Assembly: GCF_039521845.1 (NCBI RefSeq)
Contig: NZ_BAAACW010000042.1
Span: forward strand, 1 to 23,345
Length of the DNA: 23,345 bases
Direction: 5' to 3'
Source: Alkalibacterium iburiense
Lineage (GTDB): Bacteria > Bacillota > Bacilli > Lactobacillales > Carnobacteriaceae_A
The notes beneath the pieces were generated by a model, which did not search any database, had not been told where the DNA came from, and was given only the letters and a program-made list of their open reading frames with translations. A program made the position numbers and the translations under genes. Below are positions 16,247-23,321 of this stretch, in pieces (positions within the stretch are counted from its first letter, which is position 1; every line of letters begins with the position of its first letter).

Positions 16247-17392
16247 TTAGCTTTTCAGTTTTTTATTTTTTTCTTTATAGTCTCGACCAATCGCATCAGC
16301 TGCAATAATTGCCTGTGCAACAGCTTCAACTGTTATTTCAAACGGCATTGAGTGGATGGATTCTTCTGGGATACATGCTTTTTTAGCTACTTCTAAAATT
16401 TCATCATATTTCACTTCTTCAACATCCAAATCAGCTAAACATACTGGTAATCCAACAGAGATACTAAAATCTAACAGTTCGTTAATTTCTGATTTTGGTG
16501 CATTTTCAAGGACTAACTGTACAAATGTTGTGAAAGCAACTTGCTCACCATGGTAGTAGTTTCCAGGACCATCTAGAACAGTTAAACCATTATAAATCGC
16601 ATGGGATGCTGCTAATCCTGCTGATTCAAAACCTAAACCAGATAATAAAGTGTTCGCTTCCACAATGTCTTCCAAGGCTGGAGTTACAATATTATTATCA
16701 GCCGCAATCTTTGCATCATAACCTTTTTCAAAAATGATTTCCAAACTTTTTTCGGCTAATGTCATGGCTGCAATGGTTCCTTTGGCTGGCCCTGTTGCCC
16801 CTGTATGATAACCATTTGGTAAACCAGCATTCACATTAGAGTTTGATCGGCGGGTTGCTCTCGCTTCGTAATAAGTAGCTAGGGTGTCTCCCATTCCCGC
16901 AACTAAAAATCGGCTTGGCGCTTGCGCAATAACTGTTGTATCCATTAGAACTACATCTGGGTTTTTAATAAAATAAGCATAGTCATCAAATTGATGATCA
17001 GCTGTATACAGTACAGCGGAGTGGCTCGTTGGTGCATCCTGAGCGGCAATCGTAGGACAAACAATCACATTGTGCCCATTTGCAACCACTTTAGAAGTAT
17101 CTATCGCTTTTCCTCCACCTAAACCTACTATGACATCTGTCTCGTTTTCTTCTGCTATTTTTTTCAAGCGCTCGACTTCATCTCGTGTAGCTTCTCCACC
17201 AAAATCTGCGCGATACAGTTTAACATTAAATTTCTCTGCCGTCTTATCTAATTTATCTTGTACTCGATCAATATCTTCTTTATTTCCGATAACAAGGGCT
17301 GATTCTCCTAAAGATTGAATATAGAATCCTAAGTTTAATAATTCGTCTTCACCTTGAACGTACTTACTTGGACTAATAAATGCTTTTCTCAT
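16247..17392 (-). CDS. gldA: Glycerol dehydrogenase, NAD-dependent
   Basis: GldA oxidises glycerol to dihydroxyacetone with NAD+, feeding DhaKLM. I use the ATG at 17392 (MRKAFISPSKYVQG, 381 aa). The AGGAGG is seven bases before it but only one base before the upstream ATG at 17398, and family members begin with MRKxFISPSKYVQG. It is an iron-containing-alcohol-dehydrogenase fold: the NAD-binding GLGGGKAIDTSK lies at 90-101, and zinc ligands are Asp169 (GMGDTLATYYEA), His264 (GLAASHAIYNGL) and His281 (YYHGEQVAF). AIYNGL in place of the usual AIHNGL is a small deviation at a non-ligand position. It is the first gene of gldA-dhaKLM and divergent from dhaS. Confidence 0.94.
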   Translation of the reverse strand: MRKAFISPSKYVQGEDELLNLGFYIQSLGESALVIGNKEDIDRVQDKLDKTAEKFNVKLYRADFGGEATRDEVERLKKIAEENETDVIVGLGGGKAIDTSKVVANGHNVIVCPTIAAQDAPTSHSAVLYTADHQFDDYAYFIKNPDVVLMDTTVIAQAPSRFLVAGMGDTLATYYEARATRRSNSNVNAGLPNGYHTGATGPAKGTIAAMTLAEKSLEIIFEKGYDAKIAADNNIVTPALEDIVEANTLLSGLGFESAGLAASHAIYNGLTVLDGPGNYYHGEQVAFTTFVQLVLENAPKSEINELLDFSISVGLPVCLADLDVEEVKYDEILEVAKKACIPEESIHSMPFEITVEAVAQAIIAADAIGRDYKEKNKKLKS

Positions 17393-17412
17393 TGTCATTC
17401 CTCCTCGTATAA

Positions 17413-17426
17413 TTTAAGCGCTTTCT
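17413..17426 (-). promoter_or_regulatory. cre-like CcpA site downstream of gldA promoter
   Basis: AGAAAGCGCTTAAA on the minus strand keeps the AAAGCGCTT core of the cre consensus with two outer mismatches. It lies between the gldA -10 box and its ribosome binding site, where a bound CcpA would block elongation. This suggests glucose repression of glycerol use. Confidence 0.5.
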
Positions 17427-17440
17427 TTGCTGCTAAATAA

Positions 17441-17469
17441 ATATTAACAAGTAAGCGTTGTCAGTTCAA
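17441..17469 (-). promoter_or_regulatory. Promoter of gldA-dhaKLM
   Basis: On the minus strand TTGAAC (17464-17469) and TAATAT (17441-17446) are exactly 17 bp apart. The 22-bp DhaS-type dyad begins two bases upstream of the -35 box, as expected for an activator site. The ribosome site AGGAGG is about 40 bp downstream. Confidence 0.7.
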
Positions 17470-17470
17470 C

Positions 17471-17492
17471 AGACAAAACCTATACTTTGTCC
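17471..17492. promoter_or_regulatory. Probable DhaS operator
   Basis: AGACAAAA-N6-CTTTGTCC is an 8-6-8 dyad. It closely resembles, as I recall it, the published Lactococcus DhaS site GGACACAT-N6-ATTTGTCC (same spacing and same GACA/TGTC half-site core). It lies between the divergent gldA and dhaS promoters and touches neither -35 box. One more TTGTC half-site at 17458-17462 is spaced nine bases from it. Confidence 0.7.
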
Positions 17493-17494
17493 GC

Positions 17495-17523
17495 TTGGCT
17501 TTATATTTTCTGTAACGTATACT
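17495..17523 (+). promoter_or_regulatory. Promoter of dhaS and the glpK-like gene
   Basis: TTGGCT (17495-17500) and TATACT (17518-17523) are 17 bp apart, about 50 bp before the dhaS start. The DhaS dyad ends two bases upstream of this -35 box, so one operator can serve both directions. Confidence 0.65.
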
Positions 17524-17570
17524 TTAGATAATAAATTACTTGCCACTCTTTAGTGAAGGAGTCTAAATAG

Positions 17571-18122
17571 ATGGAACAAGAAACTAAAACGAAAAAAATT
17601 ATTGCTTTAGCCTTTCAAGAATTAACAACTAAAAAAACAATCGAGAAAATCTCAATCACTGATATTATGAAGCAAGCTGGTTTCCGTCGCCAAACTTTTT
17701 ATGATTATTTTGACGATAGATATGATTTAGTTACTTGGATTTTCTATTGGGAGTTATGTGAATCTATTTATCCGATTAAGACTTGGGAAAATTGGGAGGA
17801 TATTTTGTGGCATCTATTAACTTATCTCGAATCAAATAAAATTTATTACAAAAAGATTTTTTTGAATATCAAACTAGATTCTTTTAAACAGTACTTTATT
17901 TACTCGATTAAAAATCTAGTTAACGAGTTGACAAATGATTACTTTAAAGATCAGACTCTTTCGCGAGATGAAAAACAATTAATCCAAACAGCAACTGATT
18001 TTTATAGCTATGGTTTATCTGAAAGCCTTTATCATTGGGTATTAGAGAATTGCGGACCAAACAGTCAGAAGTACCATGCAATGCTTGTCAAACTTGTAAA
18101 ATACCAATTACAAATTGATTAA
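17571..18122 (+). CDS. dhaS: DhaS, TetR-family activator of the dha genes
   Basis: DhaS is an unusual TetR-family protein that activates the dihydroxyacetone-kinase operon; in Lactococcus it needs the co-activator DhaQ bound to dihydroxyacetone. This 183-aa protein has the TetR helix-turn-helix at about residues 23-43 (ISITDIMKQAGFRRQTFYDY) and an all-helical C-terminal domain rich in Tyr, Phe and Trp, as in the DhaS branch. GAAGGAG precedes the ATG at good distance. It is divergent from gldA-dhaKLM across a 172-bp spacer that carries an 8-6-8 dyad of DhaS type, and 36 bp before a glycerol-kinase-like gene that occupies the place expected for dhaQ. The TetR call is certain. The DhaS identity rests on context, operator and overall resemblance. 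Confidence 0.85.
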   Translation: MEQETKTKKIIALAFQELTTKKTIEKISITDIMKQAGFRRQTFYDYFDDRYDLVTWIFYWELCESIYPIKTWENWEDILWHLLTYLESNKIYYKKIFLNIKLDSFKQYFIYSIKNLVNELTNDYFKDQTLSRDEKQLIQTATDFYSYGLSESLYHWVLENCGPNSQKYHAMLVKLVKYQLQID

Positions 18123-18158
18123 CAATTTATTATTTTTATAGAATAAATGGAGTGATAA

Positions 18159-19667
18159 ATGATGGCAGAATATATACTTTCTATTGATCAAGGAACAACT
18201 ACGACTCGTGCTTTTATTATTGACCGGAAAGGAAATTACATAGGAACAGCTAGTCAAAAATTCCAACAAATTATTCCAAATCCTGGTTGGGTAGAACATG
18301 ACCCGAATGTCATTTGGCAATCTGTTTGTAATGTAATAGAAGAAGTTACCCAAAAATCAGGAATTAGTTATTCTCAAATAAAAGCACTTGGAATAAGTAA
18401 CCAGCGTGAAACGACCGTTGTCTGGGATAAAATAACAGGTGAACCTATTTACAATGCAATTGTTTGGAATTCTAACCAATCTTTGAATATTATTAATCAA
18501 TTGAAATCTGTAACAAACGAAGAATATATTCATAAAAATACTGGACTTGTTATGGATCCTTATTTTTCAGCAAGCAAAATTCGCTGGATTCTAGACCACA
18601 ATGAAGGATCGCAAGCAGAAGCTGAAAAAGGAAATTTACTTTTTGGAACAATTGACAGTTGGATTATCTGGAAACTAACTAAAGGGAAGTTACATGCTAC
18701 TGATCATACCAATGCATCTAGAACGATGCTTTTTAATATTCACCGTTTAGAATGGGATAGTCACTTACTCGAACTCTTTAATATCCCAAGAGCCATGCTC
18801 CCTAATGTTTATCCAAGTTCTTTTTATTATGGAGAAACGGATTCAAGTTTTTTTGAAGGAGTAAAAATACCAATTAGTGGGGTAGCTGGGAATCAGCAAG
18901 CTTCATTATTTGGTCAACTCGCTTTCCAATCTGGACAAGTTAAAAGCACTTATGGTCAAGGTACATTTATTGTTATGAATATCGGCTCCAAAGCAAAATT
19001 ATCAAATAATCGTTTATTGACAACAATTGCTTATTCAATAGACGGTCAAATTAACTATGCTCTGGAAGGCTCTGCTTTAATTTCTGGAAGTGCAATTGAA
19101 TGGCTGAAAGATGGCCTAGAATTATTTGAGAACATTGAAGATTCTGAAACCTTGGCTCTTGAAGCAAACGAGAAATCTCCAATCTATGTTGTTCCAACCT
19201 TTCGAGGAATGGGAGCTCCTTATTGGGAACCTGATGTCAGAGGAGCTGTTCTAGGAATGGATGAACATACTGGAAAAAGAGAACTTGTTCTTGCTACATT
19301 TGAATCTTTAGCTTACCAGGTCAATGATATTATTGATTTAATGGAATCAGAAACAGAAATTGAGCTTGATGTTTTACATGTTGATGGCGGGGTTGCTCAA
19401 AATAATTTTCTTATCCAATTTCAAGCTGATATCCTTAATAAAACGGTAAGTCGTGTTGAACGTCTAGAAACAACAGGTTTAGGTGCTGCCTATCTCGCTG
19501 GATTAGCTGTTGATTATTGGAAAGATTTAAATGAATTAAAAGCTTTAGTGTCTGAGAGCGAAATTTTCCAACCAAATATGACCCAAATAGAACGAATGAC
19601 AAAATTAAAAAGCTGGCATAACGCACTTAAAACTGTTCGATATTATTCCCAGTTAAATCTTGACTAG
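18159..19667 (+). CDS. Glycerol-kinase-like protein with altered active site
   Basis: Over its full 502 aa this is an FGGY-family glycerol kinase homologue: SIDQGTTTTRAFIID at the N-terminus, GISNQRETTVVW (Arg83, Glu84), DPYFS (Tyr135), NASRTMLFNIH, VDGG at the nucleotide site and LGAAYLAGLAV near the end. Numbering runs with E. coli GlpK, which exposes odd changes. The catalytic/glycerol-binding Asp245 (GxAGDQQ) is Asn (GVAGNQQ). The phosphate-contact Thr267 (YGTG) is Gln (YGQG). WQxR after NAIVW is WNSN, GLTRGT is GMDEHT, and the HFxG loop carrying the PTS-phosphorylated His of Gram-positive GlpK reads SSFFEG. GGAG precedes two adjacent ATGs; either may start translation. It is 36 bp after dhaS, so co-transcribed. 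It may be a non-catalytic sensor or act on another polyol. The family is certain; activity is doubtful. Confidence 0.9.
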   Translation: MMAEYILSIDQGTTTTRAFIIDRKGNYIGTASQKFQQIIPNPGWVEHDPNVIWQSVCNVIEEVTQKSGISYSQIKALGISNQRETTVVWDKITGEPIYNAIVWNSNQSLNIINQLKSVTNEEYIHKNTGLVMDPYFSASKIRWILDHNEGSQAEAEKGNLLFGTIDSWIIWKLTKGKLHATDHTNASRTMLFNIHRLEWDSHLLELFNIPRAMLPNVYPSSFYYGETDSSFFEGVKIPISGVAGNQQASLFGQLAFQSGQVKSTYGQGTFIVMNIGSKAKLSNNRLLTTIAYSIDGQINYALEGSALISGSAIEWLKDGLELFENIEDSETLALEANEKSPIYVVPTFRGMGAPYWEPDVRGAVLGMDEHTGKRELVLATFESLAYQVNDIIDLMESETEIELDVLHVDGGVAQNNFLIQFQADILNKTVSRVERLETTGLGAAYLAGLAVDYWKDLNELKALVSESEIFQPNMTQIERMTKLKSWHNALKTVRYYSQLNLD

Positions 19668-19791
19668 TTTTCCAATCTTTACTTGATAATTCGTGAAAAT
19701 ATAGTAGGAGTTCAACAAGAACATATAACTATTTATAATCTAGCCAAGAGAAAGATTTTACTCATCTACTCATTTTGACTCTCCTGTAGTA

Positions 19792-19838
19792 AGTCTTTAT
19801 AAAAAGACTATGGATTTTAAAAAGATTCCATAGTCTTT
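19792..19838 (+). terminator. Hairpin with two alternative folds after dhaS operon
   Basis: A perfect 12-bp stem (AAAGACTATGGA at 19803-19814, TCCATAGTCTTT at 19827-19838) probably marks the end of the dhaS transcript. Its left arm can instead pair with AGTCTTT (19792-19798), making a competing smaller hairpin. No T-run follows the large stem (GATGTTAAG), so termination strength is uncertain. Confidence 0.5.
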
Positions 19839-20001
19839 GATGTTAAGAATATTAAATTTTCCGATTTTGAATTAGTTTACACGATTCTTTGTATCACCAG
19901 TTTTTATGACTTCTAGAGTAGAATCTAACCCAATATGTGGAATGAATAAGTAATCTCCTGACAACTCCACTGACAAAATACACGTTTAAGGAATTATAAT
20001 T

Positions 20002-20010
20002 TGTTATAAT
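20002..20010 (+). promoter_or_regulatory. Extended -10 promoter of the hydrolase gene
   Basis: TGTTATAAT is a perfect extended -10 element (TGnTATAAT), about 49 bp before the hydrolase start. There is no good -35, which extended -10 promoters tolerate. A second ATAATTTGTT-like copy just upstream makes the exact start uncertain. Confidence 0.5.
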
Positions 20011-20058
20011 TTGTTTTGTATTATACTAAATAAAATTAAATTTGATAGGAGCAGGAAA

Positions 20059-20988
20059 ATGGAACATACAACTATATATACTTCTTCCCATGATGGCCAA
20101 AAGATATTTTTACGTATATGGGATCAAGTAGAAAAACCAAAAGGAATCGTTCAAATTATTCATGGAATGGCCGAACATTCTGCACGATATGAAACTTTTG
20201 CATATTTTTTGAATAAGAAAGGTTATATTGTTTATGCGGATGATCATCGCGGTCATGGGCATTCTTTAACAGAAGAAGAAGTTTTTGGGTATATTGGTGA
20301 GAATGGTTTTCAAAAAATTGTTAAAGATGAACAACTAATTTCTGAGTTGATAAAAAAGAAATATCCTCAACTGCCTTTATTTATTTTTGCTCATAGTTTT
20401 GGTTCATTTATCGGGCAGGAGTATATCATTCAAAATTCTGAAAAAATAGATGGGATGATTCTTTCTGGTTCAGCCAAACAAAATGGACTGGACGTAAAAA
20501 TGGGAAGAATATTGGCTACCTTCCAAAATATGGTATTCGATAATAAAAAAGAAGCTAAATTGATTGATAAATTATCTTTTGGGTCATTCAATAAGAAGTT
20601 TCAAAATCAGACACCGACATCTAGTTGGTTAACAAGAGATGCTAAAATTGTGGATCAATATAAGAAAGATGAATTGTCTGGTTTCGTTTCTCCGATAAAT
20701 TTTTACTATGAACTCTTCCACGCTTTTAAATTGCTATATCAAACAAAACGACTAGAAAAAATTGAAAAAGATTTACCCCTCTTAATTATTTCTGGTGATA
20801 TGGACCCTGTTGGTAAGTATGGCGAAGCAGTTCAAGCATTATATGAGCAATATGTACAATTAGATTTGGAAAATGTAAAACTTAAGTTATTTAAAGATGC
20901 CCGGCATGAATTGGTAAATGAACTAAATAACGAGGAAGTGTTTTCTTACATAGATGACTGGTTGCAACAGCAGATAGAGAGTAATTAA
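20059..20988 (+). CDS. Alpha/beta hydrolase, monoacylglycerol lipase-like
   Basis: This is a 309-aa cytoplasmic serine hydrolase of the lysophospholipase/monoacylglycerol lipase group, which splits fatty acid from glycerol esters. I start it at the ATG at 20059, because AGGAGCAGGA lies just upstream and the family begins near here; an in-frame ATG at 20011 has no ribosome site and lies on the promoter. Key features are the oxyanion-region HGMAEHSARY (35-44), DDHRGHGHS (61-69), nucleophile Ser113 in FAHSFGS, Asp249 in ISGDMDPVG and His283 in DARHELVNE, so the triad is complete. It has its own promoter, separate from dhaS. Glycerol released from monoacylglycerol would enter the adjacent GldA-DhaKLM route; that link is inferred. 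Esters other than lipids cannot be excluded. Confidence 0.85.
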   Translation: MEHTTIYTSSHDGQKIFLRIWDQVEKPKGIVQIIHGMAEHSARYETFAYFLNKKGYIVYADDHRGHGHSLTEEEVFGYIGENGFQKIVKDEQLISELIKKKYPQLPLFIFAHSFGSFIGQEYIIQNSEKIDGMILSGSAKQNGLDVKMGRILATFQNMVFDNKKEAKLIDKLSFGSFNKKFQNQTPTSSWLTRDAKIVDQYKKDELSGFVSPINFYYELFHAFKLLYQTKRLEKIEKDLPLLIISGDMDPVGKYGEAVQALYEQYVQLDLENVKLKLFKDARHELVNELNNEEVFSYIDDWLQQQIESN

Positions 20989-21084
20989 ACGTCAATTAAG
21001 TTATGCTTTTATAGTTTTAATTAATTCGAAGGATGAATAAAGATATGGTGTGTACACAATTAATTTTTTCCCTCGTAAAAAGAA

Positions 21085-21121
21085 AAACGGTATGCAGTGG
21101 CTTGTAGCCTGCATACCGTTT
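21085..21121. terminator. Bidirectional hairpin after the hydrolase
   Basis: A perfect 13-bp inverted repeat (AAACGGTATGCAG / CTGCATACCGTTT) with an 11-base loop lies about 97 bp after the hydrolase stop. The T-rich tail is better on the minus strand (CCGTTTTTCTTTTTACG) than on the plus strand, so it may also insulate against transcription from the IS side. Confidence 0.6.
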
Positions 21122-21248
21122 CAGTATATATTAGATATTGAATAGTGTCCGACTGTTTCACTACTTCTCTTCTTTGGTCACTACTCCAACAATACCTTTT
21201 ATTTTGTTTGTAAGCTATGAATAGCTGGGTACCTGTGAGCCTTAGCGG

Positions 21249-21287
21249 CCTCCTGTTAAATTTGAGATATCTTAAGTACACAGGAGG
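21249..21287 (+). promoter_or_regulatory. Inverted repeat hiding the tnpA-remnant RBS
   Basis: CCTCCTGT (21249-21256) is the exact complement of ACAGGAGG (21280-21287), which is the ribosome binding site of the TTG start at 21295. In RNA this eight-pair hairpin would sequester the site. This would limit translation of the element, for example when it is transcribed from outside. Confidence 0.5.
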
Positions 21288-21294
21288 TTTTATT

Positions 21295-21456
21295 TTGGAA
21301 AAGAATAAACAGTCTATCATACCGGTAACCCTGCATGATGATAAAACTGATCGCTAACACATTTCGAGGTTTCATTCACAGAAAATGGTGGCACATTTAA
21401 AAAATAGTCAGGCAGAGCTACTAGTTTATGAGGGAATCAAACCCTCGACCTTGTGA
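21295..21456 (+). pseudogene. tnpA: IS66 tnpA (orfA) remnant
   Basis: Starting at a TTG with an excellent AGGAGG, a 20-codon frame (including SIIPVTLHDDKTD) ends at TAA (21355-21357). The same frame then continues to TGA at 21454-21456 with HLKNSQAELLVYEGIKP. The first part resembles the mid-region and the last part the C-terminus of IS66 OrfA proteins. The helix-turn-helix N-terminal part is missing and there is an in-frame stop. I read it as an internally deleted, decayed orfA just upstream of tnpB. The family call is by memory of OrfA sequences and by position. Confidence 0.5.
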
Positions 21457-21481
21457 GTTCTCCTCGCGGAGTTGTCATTAA

Positions 21482-21841
21482 ATGAAACTCGTTGACTTTA
21501 CTCAAGTAGAGAATATTTTTATTGTGTGTGGAAAAACGGATATGCGCCGTCAAATTGACGGATTAGCTGCGACGATCACTGAAGAATATGATGTGGATGT
21601 TTATAACGACGCTCTCTTTCTATTCTGTGGTGGAAAGAAGGATCGGTTCAAAGCTCTTTATTGGGAAGGCGACGGCTTCCTTCTCTTATATAAGCGTTTA
21701 GAGAATGGGAAATTGAATTGGCCGCGTAACCAGAACGAGATTCAACAGTTAAGTGCACAACAGCTGCGTTGGCTGCTTGAAGGACTATCTGTTAACCAAA
21801 AAGTTTCTATAAAACCTGCGGTTAAAGGGAGTATAGCCTAA
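21482..21841 (+). CDS. tnpB: IS66 family accessory protein TnpB
   Basis: This is the small Orf2-type protein of IS66 elements, needed for transposition though its biochemical role is unclear. The 119-aa protein is intact and of normal length. The family signature is plain: VCGKTDMRRQIDGLAATI near residues 15-33, DALFLFCGGKKDRFKALYW near 44-61, and GDGFLLLYKRLENGKLNWP after it. GGAG lies about ten bases before the ATG. It follows the tnpA remnant by 25 bp, and a strong hairpin separates it from tnpC. Since tnpA and tnpC are broken, it is probably a relic unless supplied with partners from another copy. Confidence 0.93.
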   Translation: MKLVDFTQVENIFIVCGKTDMRRQIDGLAATITEEYDVDVYNDALFLFCGGKKDRFKALYWEGDGFLLLYKRLENGKLNWPRNQNEIQQLSAQQLRWLLEGLSVNQKVSIKPAVKGSIA

Positions 21842-21887
21842 AAAACGAGAGAGAAATTGATAAAAAAATCAATGGCTCTCTCGTTTT
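21842..21887 (+). terminator. Terminator between tnpB and tnpC
   Basis: AAAACGAGAGAG (21842-21853) pairs perfectly with CTCTCTCGTTTT (21876-21887), and an inner ATTGAT/ATCAAT extends the stem across a small bulge. CTTTTCC follows. It starts at the tnpB stop codon and should strongly reduce transcription into tnpC. Confidence 0.75.
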
Positions 21888-21940
21888 CTTTTCCTGATTA
21901 ATGTAAAATATAAGTACTATTTATGTGAGGAGAAGCAGAC

Positions 21941-23321
21941 ATGTCTATTAAGAGCGACAAACAGTTTGAAGTAATTATTGAAAAGTTGGACCAGCTATTA
22001 GAAGTCAAACAAACAACTGAATACCCTTATCGCTCAAAAAGAAGATGAGCTTTCCTTACAGAAAGAACAAATCGAATTTTTAACTCAGAAATTGTACGGC
22101 CCAAAGAAGGAAACGTTGAACGATGATTCCAACCAAGGCAACCTCTTCAACAATCGCCTTTTTAGCGAACCAGAGCAGACTGGTGACCAAAGCGACGAAG
22201 AAGAAGTTATAGTCACAACCGTTAACCGTCGCAAAAAACGTAAAGGGTTAAAAGACAAGCAGTTGTCTTCTCTTCCTACTGTTGACCACATTCATGAAAT
22301 TGAGTCTTGTACGTGTCCAACATGTAAAGAAGGAATGAAAGAAATCAGCACACAACTCATCCGTCAGGAAGTTAAATTTATCCCGGCGAGAGTTGAAAAC
22401 CACAGACATTTCCAGAAAACATATGCCTGCGCGAACTGTGAGAAAAGCGGAACGCGCACGCCTTTTGCAAAATCTGAAATTCCCAGACTTCCGTTAAATA
22501 ACACAGCCGCTTCTGCGTCACTGATAGCAGAAACCATGTATCAAAAATTCGAGCAAAAAGTCCCTGGCTATCGCCAAGAGGCTTATTGGAATCTGCTTGG
22601 CTATCCAATCCCTCGGCATACCATTACGAACTGGCACATTAAAACGTCCCAGTATTATTTCGAAGCTCTGGTGGCTGTCATGCGACAAGAACTGTTGAAC
22701 CAGAAGGTTCTACACGCCGACGAAACGACCTTCAAAGTACTGAATGACAAAGACCGCCAAAGGTCCTATATGTGGTTATTCAGTACCGGCAAATACAGTG
22801 AACGTGCCATACATATCTACAAGCTTGGTCCATCACGCAGCGGATCTGTCCCTAGAGATTTCTTAAAAAAGTACACTGGATTTCTACATAGTGACGGGTT
22901 CTCCGGGTACAATAATCTTCCAGGGATGACAATGATCGCCTGTCTGGCGCATATCAGACGGAAGTTCTATGACGCACGTCCACAGAACTATTCCAGTAAG
23001 AGTGTCGCTCATAAGGGAGTCACGCTGTGTAACGAGTTGTTTGCGTTGGATAAGTCCCTCAAGGACTTATCTGTTAGCGAACGGTATGACCAGCGCCTGG
23101 AATTAGTGAAGCCGAAGCTTGAAGCCTTTTTTGACTGGTGTGAATCTCTAACTGCGCATGGCAAACTTGGCACAGCGATCAACTATGCGCTGAATCAGAA
23201 AGAGCGGATGATGAACGTTCTGAAGGACGGCCGTCTCGTGCTGTCCAATAATCTAGCCGAACGTGGCATCAAGTCACTCGTTATGGGCAGAAATTATGTG
23301 TTGAAACTTGTTATGTGCTGA
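21941..23321 (+). pseudogene. tnpC: IS66 transposase tnpC, frameshifted and truncated
   Basis: The original start is ATG 21941 after GAGGAGA (MSIKSDKQFEVIIEKLDQLLEV). That frame stops at 22046, while the correct continuation (NKQLNTLIAQKEDELSLQ, IEFLTQKLYGPKKET) is in another frame, so a one-base change lies near 22001-22007. From there the reading frame is open to 23321, with a downstream ATG at 22092. It shows the IS66 zinc finger (CTCPTC, CANC) and DDE transposase residues: D in LHADETTF, D in LHSDGFSGY, and E in SNNLAERGIKSLVMGR. Right after LVMGR, where the family continues for roughly 60-100 residues, the sequence changes to an unrelated short tail and stops. Both ends are thus damaged and the protein should be inactive. 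Confidence 0.85.

Larger units (their letters stand above)
19668..20058. other. Intergenic region, glpK-like gene to hydrolase
   Basis: This 391-bp stretch has no gene. It holds a three-arm hairpin region after the kinase-like gene (19792-19838) and, at its right end, an extended -10 promoter for the hydrolase (20002-20010). The rest is A/T-rich with nothing recognised. Confidence 0.5.
20989..21294. other. Intergenic region, hydrolase to IS66 remnant
   Basis: This stretch has no gene. It holds a 13-bp-stem hairpin at 21085-21121. A GTAAGC at 21210-21215 could be the left tip of the IS66 element, since IS66 ends often begin GTAAGCG, but no matching right tip is in the window. It also holds the inverted repeat that covers the tnpA-remnant ribosome site (21249-21287). 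Confidence 0.45.

Noticed and set aside
22092..23321. Reading tnpC as an intact gene starting at 22092
   Set aside because: A proper ribosome site and ATG lie at 21941, coding resemblance to TnpC continues upstream of 22092 in two frames, and the C-terminus is lost, so this is a damaged gene.
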